From: Wyeomyia smithii
Lineage: Eukaryota > Arthropoda > Insecta > Diptera > Culicidae
Assembly: GCF_029784165.1 (NCBI RefSeq)
Contig: NC_073696.1
Coordinates: 115,808,991-115,872,990 of the forward strand
Length of the DNA stretch: 64,000 nucleotides
Direction: 5' to 3'
Part shown: positions 26,492 to 37,140 of the stretch, one piece after another
Numbering within the stretch: the first letter of the stretch is position 1
Layout of the letters: every line of letters starts with the position of its first letter
Translations under genes and position numbers: made by a program
The notes under the pieces: model-generated
Told to the model about the DNA's origin: nothing
Databases searched by the model: none
The model's input: the letters and a program-made list of their open reading frames with translations, nothing else

Positions 26492-26509
26492 GCTTGAGCT
26501 TGAGCTTGA

Positions 26510-28219
26510 TTGATCACCACCGGTTGCCACTTCGTTACTGACCAGGATCGATTGGGGTTGTAAATCGAATTTAGTGATTACTGCTTGGGATTTAGCTTTT
26601 CGATGTGCATCTCCAATAACCCCTGCATGCTGATCAGTACCGACGCCTGCCGTCCAGAACGTAGATCAAAGGAAGGAAGGAAAGGGGTGTTAGTTCGATA
26701 CTTGTTGTTACTAGAGGCCGGATATACTCCTGCACACTCCACAAGCACCACGGGTATAGGAATTTTGTGTTAGTTGTCTGTCGGGTTTCTTCTCTACATA
26801 CGATAAACTTCTTGGCGGTATTTATGGGCACTCGCGAACCTATCTTTTATGTATCTAAGACGTTTTGTTTCATTGATTGAGGATTTTAGGAGTACGACGG
26901 GAATAACGAGTTTTGTACTAATAGAGGAACTGACCGACTCTTCCAATTTTGAACCCGACGTGCACGCACTTTCCCGTGGTTAGTGATGCGATCTTCGATA
27001 TATGAACTCACGAAAACGCGCCAGGTGCCAACATGTTTGAAACCTTATCATATTTGCAGTGACGGGATACAAGAGAATCGAGGAGGTTAAGTAATTTCGG
27101 TTACCTTACGTATTGTACGACTCTACGCGTTTCTGCTCATGAACACCTTAATTTACCCATTCACGAATCAATGAGTAGCTTTATTTCGTAAGACGTTAAG
27201 CTGTATTCGGAAACTGTAAGCCGACCGCAATTTTAGAGGACATAACATCTACAACGCGTTTTTTCTCTTGTAATATAATTTTTTGAGAGTTGGTGCTAAA
27301 TAGAAAACAACTCGGACGGAATCTCTAAGACCTCCCGAACATCTCACTGTTACACCGTGCGATCATTGAAAGGTAAAGCCGTCCTACTCGAAGAGGCATA
27401 CTAAGCACAACCACGAGAGTGCGCGCGAAATCCCCGACAGACCTCGTATTGCGAAAACAAGCTCGACGCGTTCGCTACTGTAATGAAAAAGCTATGCCCT
27501 CATCTAATCTGTAAAATGGCAAAGTTGCATGAATTCGAAGCCCGTGAAACTTGTATAAATGGAACATATCCTAGTTCCAAATTTAATCACAAAATGCCGA
27601 GCTAATCACGATAAAGATAATGTCGTTGATGTCGTCACTTCGCCATACATGATTTCAGCGCAACTGAATAACGATTTTGTATAGTAATATTTGTCAAAAG
27701 CTAGGGGATTTGTAAAAGAAAAAAAATTTAAATAAATAAATTAACGGCATGCCAAATATTACCGATGCCGGAAGTTTTGGTGATGTCATTTTTAAGTATC
27801 ACATATCATACGCAGAGAAATGGCAAGTCAGTTTGAGCTAACTTTATGACAGTTTCATTTGCTTTCTGTTTTTAAATCGATATCGAATTCGTATGATCTC
27901 TGTTTCTACACCAATATTAAAAGATGTGAAAACATTTTAAAATTAACAAACCGATGTTGTACATTGGGACGTAATTTGTCAATGGGCTTCTTTCGTATAA
28001 TGCCCGAGTATCCGCCAGTAGACGGCGCTCCACGCGTCCGTTTCTTTGACGCTCTTAGCTTTGATTCTTTGATCTTCATGTTAGGTGCGTGCCACATGCT
28101 AACAATAAAAAATTCGATATTTTTCCTTAACCACTAAGATTTTTAAACTCAACTTTTTCCGGTATTATTACGTTCCGGTTTTGACCTATCTTACGAATAT
28201 TGTCCACAGCTTCATTGAA
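26510..28219. other. non-coding part of the composite insert
   Basis: No coding domain recognised on either strand. The part next to 26510 is presumably 3' UTR of the minus-strand LINE whose tail forms the edge. The open frame at 27859-28137 is short and unlike any family I know; whether it contains 5' exons or a promoter of the OTU/RT relic cannot be told. Confidence 0.4.
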
Positions 28220-28228
28220 ATGCTTGAG

Positions 28229-28288
28229 GTAAATTTAACTTTGTTTATTATCAAAATTTAGGAACAATCTCTCTTGTTTTTCACATAG
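28229..28288 (+). other. possible short intron before the OTU domain
   Basis: Donor GAG|GTAAAT and acceptor TTTTTCACATAG with a pyrimidine tract. An in-frame TAG (28286-28288) lies at the acceptor itself, so the OTU frame cannot extend upstream without splicing or a later start. Joining in phase 0 gives MLE then HTVDVVKDGQ. The upstream exon is only a few codons, so this intron is less certain than the others. Confidence 0.45.
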
Positions 28289-29662
28289 CACACGGTAGAT
28301 GTTGTCAAGGATGGACAAGGAAATAGTTTTTGGTTACTGCGTATACCTCCAGACGGAAACTGTTTGTTTGGTTCCTTAGTGAACCAAATAAACGGAATAA
28401 CCCCAGTAGACGAACGCTTTTCGATCCTCTGTCAACAGATGCGAATTAGAGCAGTTTCGGTCATACGGGAGAATCTGCCTCACTATTACCCACATCTGAC
28501 ATCATTTGCGGCTGAACTGATTCCTGGTGAAGACACCGTAGTATCCAAAGTAGAGCGCAACCTGACTCAACTGGAACATCCCACTTTTTGGGGTGGTTCT
28601 AAGTGTTTGGCTGCCCTATCATGTTTTTATGGAGCTCTTATCATCGTGCACCAGGACAATGCGCAGATCGAATTTCGCCCTCATGTCATTGTCGAGAATA
28701 TGAAAGTTTACCATGTGTATTACCGCGGTCATTCTGGAAACAGGGTACACTATGACAGTGTGTTGTGTATTCGCCCTTCAACACTCTGTCTGAATCCTGA
28801 TTCAGCTGATGTTGTAGCATTGAATTCTGGACGGACACTTCGAGTTTGTTGTTTGGGAGATTATCTGTCTTCACAACTTCTGTCTTTATTCCACCAAATT
28901 ACCCACTGCATCGCTACCGAGACGGAGATACTTATTTTACGTGGTCTAGTGGCGAGCGAGATCGACCAACACCTGCTGTTATATTCGTCCACCTGCGGTA
29001 CCAACTGTCACACTATTCAGGAAGCTTCTATATTTACCAATAACCTCCGAGTAGGCTTGCATGATGGGGCGCAAGCTTCATTCGTTATTTTAGCCTCACT
29101 GCTAAAGGCTCGGATCTACGTACATGACACCAACGGAGAATCTTTAAGATACGACTCTATTAGCACGGAGCCCGTTATTACATTACATATTTTGCATGAA
29201 CCTAGTAACATCTTATGCCCATATGCTAGCATACTACATTTTAGTGAGCCATTACCAATTGCAATGTCGAATTCTTCAATGACTGATCCATTGCTACTTG
29301 CTGGTGCGATTGCTCATAATACAATTTCTAATTCGCAAGAGTCCTTTATTGATCCCGTTATAATTGATGCCAAGCGTGGTCTCCGCTTTGCCTCCCTAAA
29401 TGTAAATGGTTGTCGAGTCTTTGAAAAGCGCAAGTCCTTGGATGCATATCTTTACTCACTACATGTTCACATCGCAGTGCTTTAAGAGGTGAATTTGGAT
29501 TGCCTTCAGACATCTACAAGCAACTTTAGATGGTTTTTGTGTGAGCCAGGAGCAGGGAGGAAGCGCGGGTTGGCTATATTAGTTCGCATCGGAGCTCCGA
29601 TTACTGTGCGCGAGATGAGAAGCAATGATGCCAATATACAGCATTGCGAAGTTAAATTTAAG

Positions 29663-29719
29663 GTAACTTGATTTAATTCTTCATATGACAAAGTCATTTT
29701 GAATATTTGCTCTCTTAAG
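29663..29719 (+). other. phase-0 intron, 57 bp, inside the endonuclease domain
   Basis: The exon ends EVKFK, then GTAACT (29663) to TCTCTTAAG (29719), and the next exon opens with VASSNREITLINVHGPN, the conserved endonuclease strand. Unspliced, the frame stops at once (TGA at about 29669). Donor, AT-rich interior, pyrimidine tract and acceptor are all typical of short dipteran introns. Confidence 0.75.
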
Positions 29720-31265
29720 GTTGCTTCATCGAATCGGGAGATAACTTTAATAAATGTCCATGGTCCTAATCGCCGTTCTGAGGTTTTTTTTTTCGAAGCT
29801 TGGTTCTTTGTTAAGTGGTATGAAAAACCTCAGTCGTGTCATTATCGCCGGTGATTTTAATTCGCATCTCAGCAACGCTAATCTTTCTAATCAGGAGAAG
29901 CTATTGATCGGAAAATATGTTGGTCACAGTCAATTCAATGAAAATGGACTTCAAATGAAATTGTTTTTATGCTTGCACAATATGGCAGTTAGAAGTACTC
30001 AGGCAAATGCTAATGCTAACTTCAAAGTCACCTGAAAGAACGGTAGGTCTTCAAGCAAGGTTGATCATATACTAACGTCCTCTGATTCTACTCTATTCCT
30101 CACCCATATGCGATGTACTCAACCCCACATCGTTACTGATCATAAGCTTTCGTTTGTGATATAGGAGAGAGAAAACAACCTATTGCTCCGAAACATATGG
30201 TTCCCACACAAGTCCTGTCTAAACATAAACGAAAGCCACAAGTCGACGTGTCCCACTTGAGAGAAGAAAATCTTAGGAAACGATTTGAAGAAGAACTAGC
30301 AAAAAACAGTCGTCCTTGTCCAGCCAACAATGAAACCATCCAAAATAGTTGGAAACGCTTGTGTGAAAAAATCAATAAAAGTGTCGATACTGTATTAAGA
30401 GCTAAAACCCGTTTACATGCGGATCGGGATTGTCGTTTGGCACAGGCACATGTAAAACGTTGTGCTTTTTGGGCAGGCTATTCTTATCAGCCAAAATGGA
30501 AGTACATACTGATTGAAGCGAAAGAAACCCTAAGACGCAATCTGCGAGAGTACGAAGAGCGGCAAATTACAGATTTTTTCAAAAGTCTCAACAGCTATCC
30601 AGCCGGAGAACGCATCAACAAGACATACAAGTTTTTGAAAAATTATAAGAAGCGAAAAAACTTTCGCGGCTATGTCTCTAATATTCGCAATAGTGATTGG
30701 GTTGTTGAGTCAAATGACGCATGCCTTATCCCGAAATTGCTTGACGAGTCTTTGACTGAATCCTTACCGGATCCACCATCCGTATCGGATGTTACACGGA
30801 TTGTCCTAGGCTTGAAGAATGGGAAAACTCCGGGCCTAGATGGGTTATACGCTGAATACTTCAAGTACGCTGATTCTCAAACCATTCTTGAGTTGCACCA
30901 GATGCTGTGTCGGGTTTGGACTGAAAACATTCATCCAACTGAATGGAAACATACGATTGTTGTACCGATTCCGAAGATCAAAAATCCGAAGTGTGTGAAG
31001 GATTACAGACGAATATGTCTGAGCAGTGTGGCCTATAAAATATATGCCATTTGGTTGCTAGAGAAGCTACAAAATATAATTGGCCCCTTGGGTGTTCACC
31101 AAGCTGCATTTTTACCAGGTCGTTCAACAATTGATCACCTTCACGTCGTTCAGAGAGTTTTACAGGAAAACTGGAACGCGGGAAACCCATTGGTTGTGAT
31201 GTCACTAGATATTGAGAAGGCATTTGATAGAGTGTCCCTAACGTCGTTACCTGCTATACTTCGAG

Positions 31266-31321
31266 GTATTATTTAGCAGTAATTCACCATGCCTTTATTC
31301 ATATTACTTTCCATATAACAG
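31266..31321 (+). other. phase-1 intron, 56 bp, inside the reverse transcriptase
   Basis: The exon ends LPAILR plus one base, then GTATTA (31266) to CATATAACAG (31321); the next exon resumes AKGVPVCIVNRVLECF in the correct frame. It lies just after the catalytic block A (DIEKAFDRV). Unspliced, the frame ends at a TAG within 10 bases. Confidence 0.8.
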
Positions 31322-32365
31322 CTAAAGGTGTTCCCGTTTGTATTGTGAACCGGGTATTAGAGTGCTTTCAAGACGAGCAACAGCAGGTTTTGTGGCAAGG
31401 ACAGATGACGAGACCAATAACTAGGAGGCGCGGAATAAAGCAGGGATGTCCTCTTTCTCCGTATATTTTCAACATCATTATGGAGGCCGTATTAGAGTCG
31501 GTAGAGGATGAGGTTCCGAAGCTAAGATTAAACCAAGAAAACCGAATTTCTTTCCCTTTGATATTAGCTTTTGCTGATGATCTTATTGTCATAGCAGAGA
31601 CTCGAGAAGATCTCGAGTTAGTGGTTGGAAAGCTAACTGAATATTTGGCATACGTTGGTCTGAAGCTTAATAGGGACAAGTGTAAGGTGTTGGTGCGACA
31701 ACCCATTGGGGAGCCTATTGAGTCTATTGACATATTGGGTACGATTTATGTAACGACCGATCCGCTGAGATACTTGGGAATTTTTCTAACTGCTAAGTTA
31801 GAGCGCCCCATGACAATACGAACGAGATGTCGTACCGCCGTGCGAGTATCGAAATCAATCTTGGGATTTTTGCGTGAATACAGACCTACATGGCAATTGG
31901 CCCGGGTGATATATGAGTCCGTCATCGCACCCTCGATGTTGTATGGCACGCAAGTGGCTGTATTGACCAAATACAGTCGCCGTTCTATACGGGGGTATGA
32001 AAGCCAGATTGTACAAGCAATGGCCGAATTATGTCGCGACACTGTAGGATGCATTCGAATAACTACCTCTCTTCTACGCCGGAGGAGAATAACTAAAAAA
32101 ATTCGCATGTACCAAATGCGATGGTTAGGACATATTCGCCGTCGTCCGTCCAGCCATCCGATTCGTGTGGCAACACGTCTAGAAGCACCTTGCTTGAGAC
32201 GTTGCCGACCGAGCTATACGTGGAAAGACATGGTGAAGCAAAATATTTCCAGGTATAATGATCTCACATATAGGGGTTGGTGCGAATTGGCTCACAACAA
32301 GAACGATTACCACAAAAGGTTGATGCAGATTTTCGAACAAGATGAGTCTGATGCCAGCGACTGGG

Positions 32366-32409
32366 GTAAGTCAAACCAACATTGTGCTCCCACTCTACTT
32401 CTTCTGTAG
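32366..32409 (+). other. phase-1 intron, 44 bp, near the C-terminus
   Basis: A full-consensus donor G|GTAAGT (32366-32371) and a strong tract CTACTTCTTCTGTAG (to 32409). Splicing turns DASDWG into DASDWGDFRKRTTDSHN and opens 25 further codons. At 44 bp it is at the lower limit for insect introns. Without splicing a stop lies at the acceptor itself (TAG 32407-32409), so the unspliced frame would end only slightly earlier. Confidence 0.6.
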
Positions 32410-32486
32410 ACTTCAGAAAAAGAACAACAGACTCACATAATCCGTTTGCGGCATTATTAAATGATGACTATTATCTACCTACCTGA

Positions 32487-32899
32487 GACTTTCAAGTATT
32501 TAAAATGTCAAAATTTGGGTAATTTGCTTTTCACTACTCTTCACAATTTTATTAGTGTCGGACGTTCTAAACATTGTATCCTAGGTACAAATAGTTGTTG
32601 CTAGTTGTTTCCGAAAAATGTTCACTTTTGCTTAAAAGCCAAAAACAATCTTTAGGTCAATCCGTTTTAAAAATCACACTCAACCGAAGGTCCTCAGAAC
32701 CCACTGTGCTCGCAAACAGATAAATAAACGCACTGAAAAAAGGTAAACGATTCGAAGATCTGCAATTTATAGGCAAGTCCACATCAGGCTTCTCAGTTAG
32801 ATGGGTAGGGCTGCAGTGGTCAACCCGATTATTGACATCAAGTATCGATACTCAATGTTTGTGATTCTTTTTCATGGATGGCGTTGCCGATATTGGGTA
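32487..32899. other. non-coding flank of the OTU/RT relic
   Basis: Probably 3' UTR and 3' flank of the relic. No tail repeat or poly(A) run marks where the element ends. The last eight bases (32892-32899) are the left target duplication of the next MITE. Confidence 0.4.
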
Positions 32900-33366
32900 T
32901 AGGGATGGGAAACCTATCGATAATTATCGATAGTATCGATAGTTGCCGGTTATCGATAGAATCGTTAAGCTTTTCGCGTTATCGATAGTTATTGATATTT
33001 TCCTCGCATTGGCATTTATACTCCACAATGATGCCAGAACTGAAAAAAATATATTTGTTTAAAGAGAATTCGATGATTGTTTGCTTTCACATGAAATCCT
33101 CTTTAAAATTGTTAGAAAATTGAGGGATACTCATTTTCGCTCACTCTACCTTATACGGACAACGACAAGATTTCGCCTAAGTGCGAATTATGTGTGCGAA
33201 TAAACTTTTAAATATTGTTCCTGTCCACAACGGGAGCAACATTTTGTTGTTTTTCTTCATCTGGTTCAAGTTGTCAAACTATCGATAATTATCGATAGTT
33301 ATCGATGGTATTAGGGAATTTATCGATAATTATCGATAGCCATTTCAGTCGATACTCCCATCCCTA
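32900..33366. mobile_element. hAT-type MITE rich in TATCGATA motifs
   Basis: Terminal inverted repeats TAGGGATGGGA (32900-32910) and TCCCATCCCTA (33356-33366) are perfect over 11 bp. Flanking 8-bp direct repeats ATTGGGTA (32892-32899) and ACTGGGTA (33367-33374) differ at one base, the duplication length of hAT elements. The interior has no coding frame but holds many ATCGAT palindromes in two clusters near each end (32914-32990 and 33282-33342), so the ends also pair with each other. Confidence 0.8.
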
Positions 33367-33374
33367 ACTGGGTA

Positions 33375-34238
33375 TCGGCTACATATATTATTTTTATCGA
33401 TATGTCTATATATCGATATATATCGATTTCAACCTTAGAGATCAACCCTGTATTACGTGGAACATCGAGCCCTAGCCTGCGTTGAAATACAATGTTTCCC
33501 GGGGGCTCAAAGAAGTGTTTTTGTGTTACAAATATGTAAGATAAATAGCAATGTCAATGGTTGCGAACGCGAATGTTTTATGAAATTTTTCACCAATTAT
33601 ACCCAGCTCGACTGTAAGAGTACAATAACAGTAAGTTTGTTGAAGCTTGTTTTATATTTTAATAAAATTTGTTGATATTTTTGGATCCTGTTATGAGAGA
33701 ATCAATAAATTTTTACAAATTGCATTTGTTCCTATTATTTGATTATTTGATAATTCAAAGCGGTTAATATGAGACCGCAGGCAAAAGTTTTTCATTTTAT
33801 TATTTATTTTTAAACCTTATACTTAGCTTATGATCACTGATTTCAGTTCGGAGAATCGCGCCCCTCGCTATGTTTACTATCCTTTATGAACGACGCATAT
33901 GGCCCATGCAGCAACAAATTTACGTTCGAGTGCACGTTCAATTATTAATAGTCAACCCGGTATACACACACTAAACTAGCTTTTGCTTTTTCCGGAAACC
34001 TTTTGCTGCAGGAGCAACGATTTTCTCCCACATGCCGGAACTAATTTATGTATTTATTTGGAAAAAACAAGCTCGTACTATCTACTTCCACCCTCAACAC
34101 ACACATCTTCAGGTAGCTAAACCATTCGTAGGGCTTCACAACTTTTAAACGCTGAAACCACTTTAAAATATATAAAAACAAATGACAACATCTAAGCTAG
34201 TGCCTCTTCCGTAATCCGTGCTCCCAGTCTCCTCTCCA
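33375..34238. other. right flank of the composite insert, no coding content
   Basis: The sequence from about 33840 to 34238, read on the minus strand, is less AT-rich and starts abruptly at the 18-bp duplication, so it may be the 5' UTR of the founding minus-strand LINE. There is no recognisable domain. The open frame at 33457-33675 has no family match. Confidence 0.4.
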
Positions 34239-35259
34239 CAGCTTTGCCTTGGTCAAAGCCCAAAAAGTTTCAATAGGGCGAATTTCAGGGCAGTTTGGAG
34301 GATTCATCTCCTTTGGGACACATGTGACATTATTTGTTTCATACCACCCTAGTGCATCCTTAGAATAATGGCAGGAAGCAAGATCGGGCCAAAAGATTGG
34401 AGGATTGTTATGCTGCTTAACCATGGGTAACAATCTTTTCTGCAAACACTCTTTTACGTAAATTTTACCATTCATTGTGTCATTCGTAATGAATGGACGA
34501 GATATTTTCCCACATTCACAAATGGCCTGCCAAACCATCACCTTCTTGCCGAATTTTTCGGTGTAAATGGCTTTCACTGGTCCAGGGACATCCTTTCCCT
34601 TCGGTGATGTATACAATTGCGGTCCTGGCAGAGTCTTATAGTCCAGTTTTATGTAGGTTTCGTCATCCATGATAACACACTCCATTTTTTTGGTCAGAAG
34701 TTTGTCATAAAGCTTCCGAGCTCTCGGTTTCACAGATTCAGCTTGTTTTGGATTTCGTTTTGGCTGCTCCTGCTTCCGACGGGTCTGCAGACCCATTCTT
34801 CCCTTGGCACGCATAATGTTACTCGCCGAGGTTCCAAGCTTTCTCGCCACATCTCGTACTGATACTGAAGGATGCCGCTTGTAGTATTCCTTAACCTTTT
34901 TGTCCATTGTGGGATCAACAAGCCCGGGTTTTCTACCACGTCTTGGGGCATCAGTAAATGTGCACTCTTCACAATACTTCCGCAATGCGGTTTGAACTGC
35001 TCCGACACTTATACCTTCTTCTCTGGCTAATTTTCTTATAGAAAGACCACTCACGGTGCCCCATTTGTGCACAATTCGCTTTCTTTGCTCGGGAGAAAGG
35101 CCATGCATTTTCAAAATTTCGCACTAAATGTTAGAAAAAATGACAGCATCTGTTTCTTTTGGATGTAAACAACAGGACGCAGCCAACGTTTGGTTGAATA
35201 CTGCACGTTATTTGAAATGACGGTTGAACGTAAGTGTATTTATAATTATCGGAACGGTC
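34239..35259 (-). mobile_element. DD37E mariner-type transposon A, 5' part
   Basis: The left terminal inverted repeat (GACCGTTCCGATAATTATAA, read inward from 35259) is followed by an open frame from ATG at 35112-35114. It has the N-terminal helix-turn-helix pair (LSPEQRKRIVHKWG, SIRKLAREEGISVGAVQTAL), the basic hinge RRGRKPG, the second HTH (VSVRDVARKLGTSASN), the first catalytic D (VIMDDETYIKLD), the second (IFWPDLASCHYSK) and E in EIRPIETFW. With 37 residues between the second D and the E, this is the DD37E class of mosquitoes. The frame has no break up to the split; the C-terminus is at 26197-26491. The two parts minus the duplicated 18 bp total 1298 bp, against 1278 bp in copy B. Confidence 0.9.
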
Positions 35260-35719
35260 TATAATGACAAATAATTAAGTTAATACGACACTGTTATCGA
35301 AGTTTTGATTGTTTTTTTCTCATGTTACTTTATATCGATTTTTGTTGTTGTTTTGCATTGCTCATTGCTCTATGTTTTTATAGGAAGACAATTCATACTC
35401 AATCGACTATTTCACGTGTAAAAGCACCTGGCTCAGTTTGCAAAGCCATACATTAAATTGTGTCATTTAATATTGATTTTGAAGTGAATTACAAGTAGCA
35501 ACAAAGTAACCTTCGTTGGGAATCAATTCATGAAAACTATTCATCGAACGATACTGCGTATCCCTTAAATTATATTTGTTTCATAGTTCTCAAATGCTAA
35601 AGCCGTGCTTGTTTGAAACTTAAACAAATGACGAATAATTCGAAGATTAATAGGCCACTGTTATCAAAGTTTTGAATGTTTTTTTATATTACTTTATATT
35701 GACTTCTTTTGTTGTGCAT
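35260..35719 (+). repeat. tandem repeat units flanking the DD37E element
   Basis: A unit of about 370 bp runs from 35262 to about 35633 and a second one starts at 35634, both beginning with GAC(A/G)AATAATT and the CACTGTTATC.AAGTTTTGA block. The 3' half of the preceding unit lies at 26019-26196. The DD37E transposon had inserted at a TA in the junction between units; the junction at 35630-35640 is the matching empty site. The second unit is interrupted at 35719 by a MITE and continues at 36160. Confidence 0.65.
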
Positions 35720-36151
35720 CAAGGTTGCATATTCAATTTTGGGGTGTCAATTCCATTCAATTGGTCGCGTGCCAATAATTCGCTTCACAAGCACAATTTT
35801 GTAACATGATGTACGACAAACTTGCAGTTCTCAAGTAATTCTACAAGTTTGTCTAAGAAAGCAGTTCTCTAACTAATACGCCTAAAGTGTGAGAGCCCAT
35901 ATTCAGTGGGATATCCAGCCAATATTCGCGCTGAATATCATAATATTCACCGCGAATATTGACTGAATATTGCGCTGAATATGGGCTCTCACGCCTTAGG
36001 CATAGGATTTAGAGCATTGCACCATTTGACAAACTTGTAGTACCACTTAAGTACTACAAGTTTGTGACACATTGTTTCTCTAAATTGTACTTGTAGAACG
36101 AGCTATCAGCACCCGGCGAGAAAGAACCGCAAAATTGAATATGCAACCTTG
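35720..36151. mobile_element. hAT-type MITE with an inner palindrome
   Basis: Inverted ends CAAGGTTGCATATTCAATTT (from 35720) and its complement (to 36151) are perfect over about 20 bp and are flanked by TTGTGCAT (35712-35719) and TTGTGCAC (36152-36159), an 8-bp duplication with one mismatch. No coding frame. The centre (35880-36001) is a separate palindrome with arms of about 27 bp around GAGAGCCCATATTCAG and may be a second MITE nested inside. Confidence 0.8.
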
Positions 36152-36159
36152 TTGTGCAC

Positions 36160-37140
36160 TGCTTTATGTCTTTTAGTTGACGATGCACGAGAAAGATCAC
36201 AATTCACAATCCACTGTCACAAAATGAGCGAATTAAATTAGACATCAAACAACAGCTTTTTGAACTACCGATTCACTGATTGTTGGTTGATTTGATGTAA
36301 ATGTAGAGAATGATAATATTCTTAATTAAGTTTGATATTCGGGATGTAACCAGTAGGCGCTAAAAAAAATACATGTTATTTTAAAATTTTACGTCGTTTT
36401 CTTCATTTGTGACGTTTGAATATTTTATGAACATATGAAAATGGAATTCTATCTGTCAGTCTGATCTTTATAGATATAGAAATCACTGAACCGATTGGCA
36501 GGAAAATTAGTATGGGATCGGGAAAGTTGAACATGATAGTTCGAAACGTCTCCCCATTCTGAAAAGGATGACTCATCTACAAATAAAACACAATTTTATG
36601 CATAACTCGAGAACTAATCGAGCAAATGGAACCAAATCTGGCATGCGAGGGCTTTGGAGACAAGAAATCATTTCATGGTGGTTCAACACTAGGAGTCGTT
36701 CCATGCTAAGTGTACATACCACTTGGTCACGGATTTGGCTCAAAGTTGTGGGAATTATTCATTTGGGTTCACTTTGGAAAAATCCCAATTTTGTTGTACT
36801 CCTCGTACACAGGGGACTCCTTTTTTGTTGCAAAATAACGCATTTTTTGTTTAAAACCTCTTTTTTCTTGAAATCTATAGACGTAAGATGTCCGATAAGT
36901 CTGGTCTGGTAGGATATTTTGAAGAAAATAAGAAACCAGGAAATATTTGACCGTAGATGATGCAAAATAGATTATTTTTGTATTTTGAAACTAAAGTTTT
37001 ATTTTTCGGCAAATGCAGCCACTTTTTCTTGAAAATCAATACTTTCATCGTGTTCTTCGGAAAATTTTACATAAGAAACAATTATCACCCCGAGTTAATA
37101 TAAGTTAATCTCGAGATATACCATTTTTACGAAACCTGTT
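36160..37140. other. repeat-like AT-rich stretch, no gene
   Basis: The first part up to about 36250 continues the interrupted tandem repeat unit. The rest has no coding domain; the open frame at 36568-36912 is an unrecognised short frame. Confidence 0.4.

Larger units (their letters stand above)
28220..32486 (+). pseudogene. OTU-protease/OTU-like/endonuclease/reverse-transcriptase gene relic with short introns
   Basis: Order of domains: an OTU-type cysteine protease with PPDGNCLFGSL (catalytic D and C, about 28346-28378), WGGSKCLAALS, and VHYDSV with the histidine (28747-28764); a second OTU-like domain (about 28850-29170) lacking the cysteine (GDYLSSQL); an APE endonuclease (FASLNVNGCR, AVL(Q)EVN, INVHGPN, IIAGDFNSHL, SKVDHIL, TDHKLSFV); and a reverse transcriptase (NGKTPGLDG, MSLDIEKAFDRV, KQGCPLSPYIFN, LAFADDLIVIA), then MRWLGHIRR and a C-terminal tail to TGA at 32484-32486. 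Three GT-AG introns (57, 56 and 44 bp) must be removed to keep the frame; a 60-bp one may precede the first OTU. Breaks: TAA 29483-29485, a frame change in a T-run near 29785, TGA 30033-30035, and a frameshift near 30160. LINE-derived; clade undecided. Confidence 0.8.
26492..34238. mobile_element. 7.75-kb composite insert bounded by an 18-bp target duplication
   Basis: The DD37E sequence stops at 26491 and resumes at 34239 with CAGCTTTGCCTTGGTCAA present on both sides. An 18-bp duplication is typical of target-primed LINE insertion. The left edge (26492-26509) is three copies of GCTTGA, i.e. a short-repeat tail if the founding element lies on the minus strand. No long minus-strand frame survives between the edges, so the founder is probably a truncated or decayed LINE into which other DNA, including the OTU/RT relic at 28220-32486 and a MITE at 32900-33366, was later inserted. 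Confidence 0.7.

Noticed and set aside
34617..35008. Open frames on other strands or frames inside the DD37E transposase
   Set aside because: Shadows of the transposase frame; the same shadows occur in copy B at 49110-49355.
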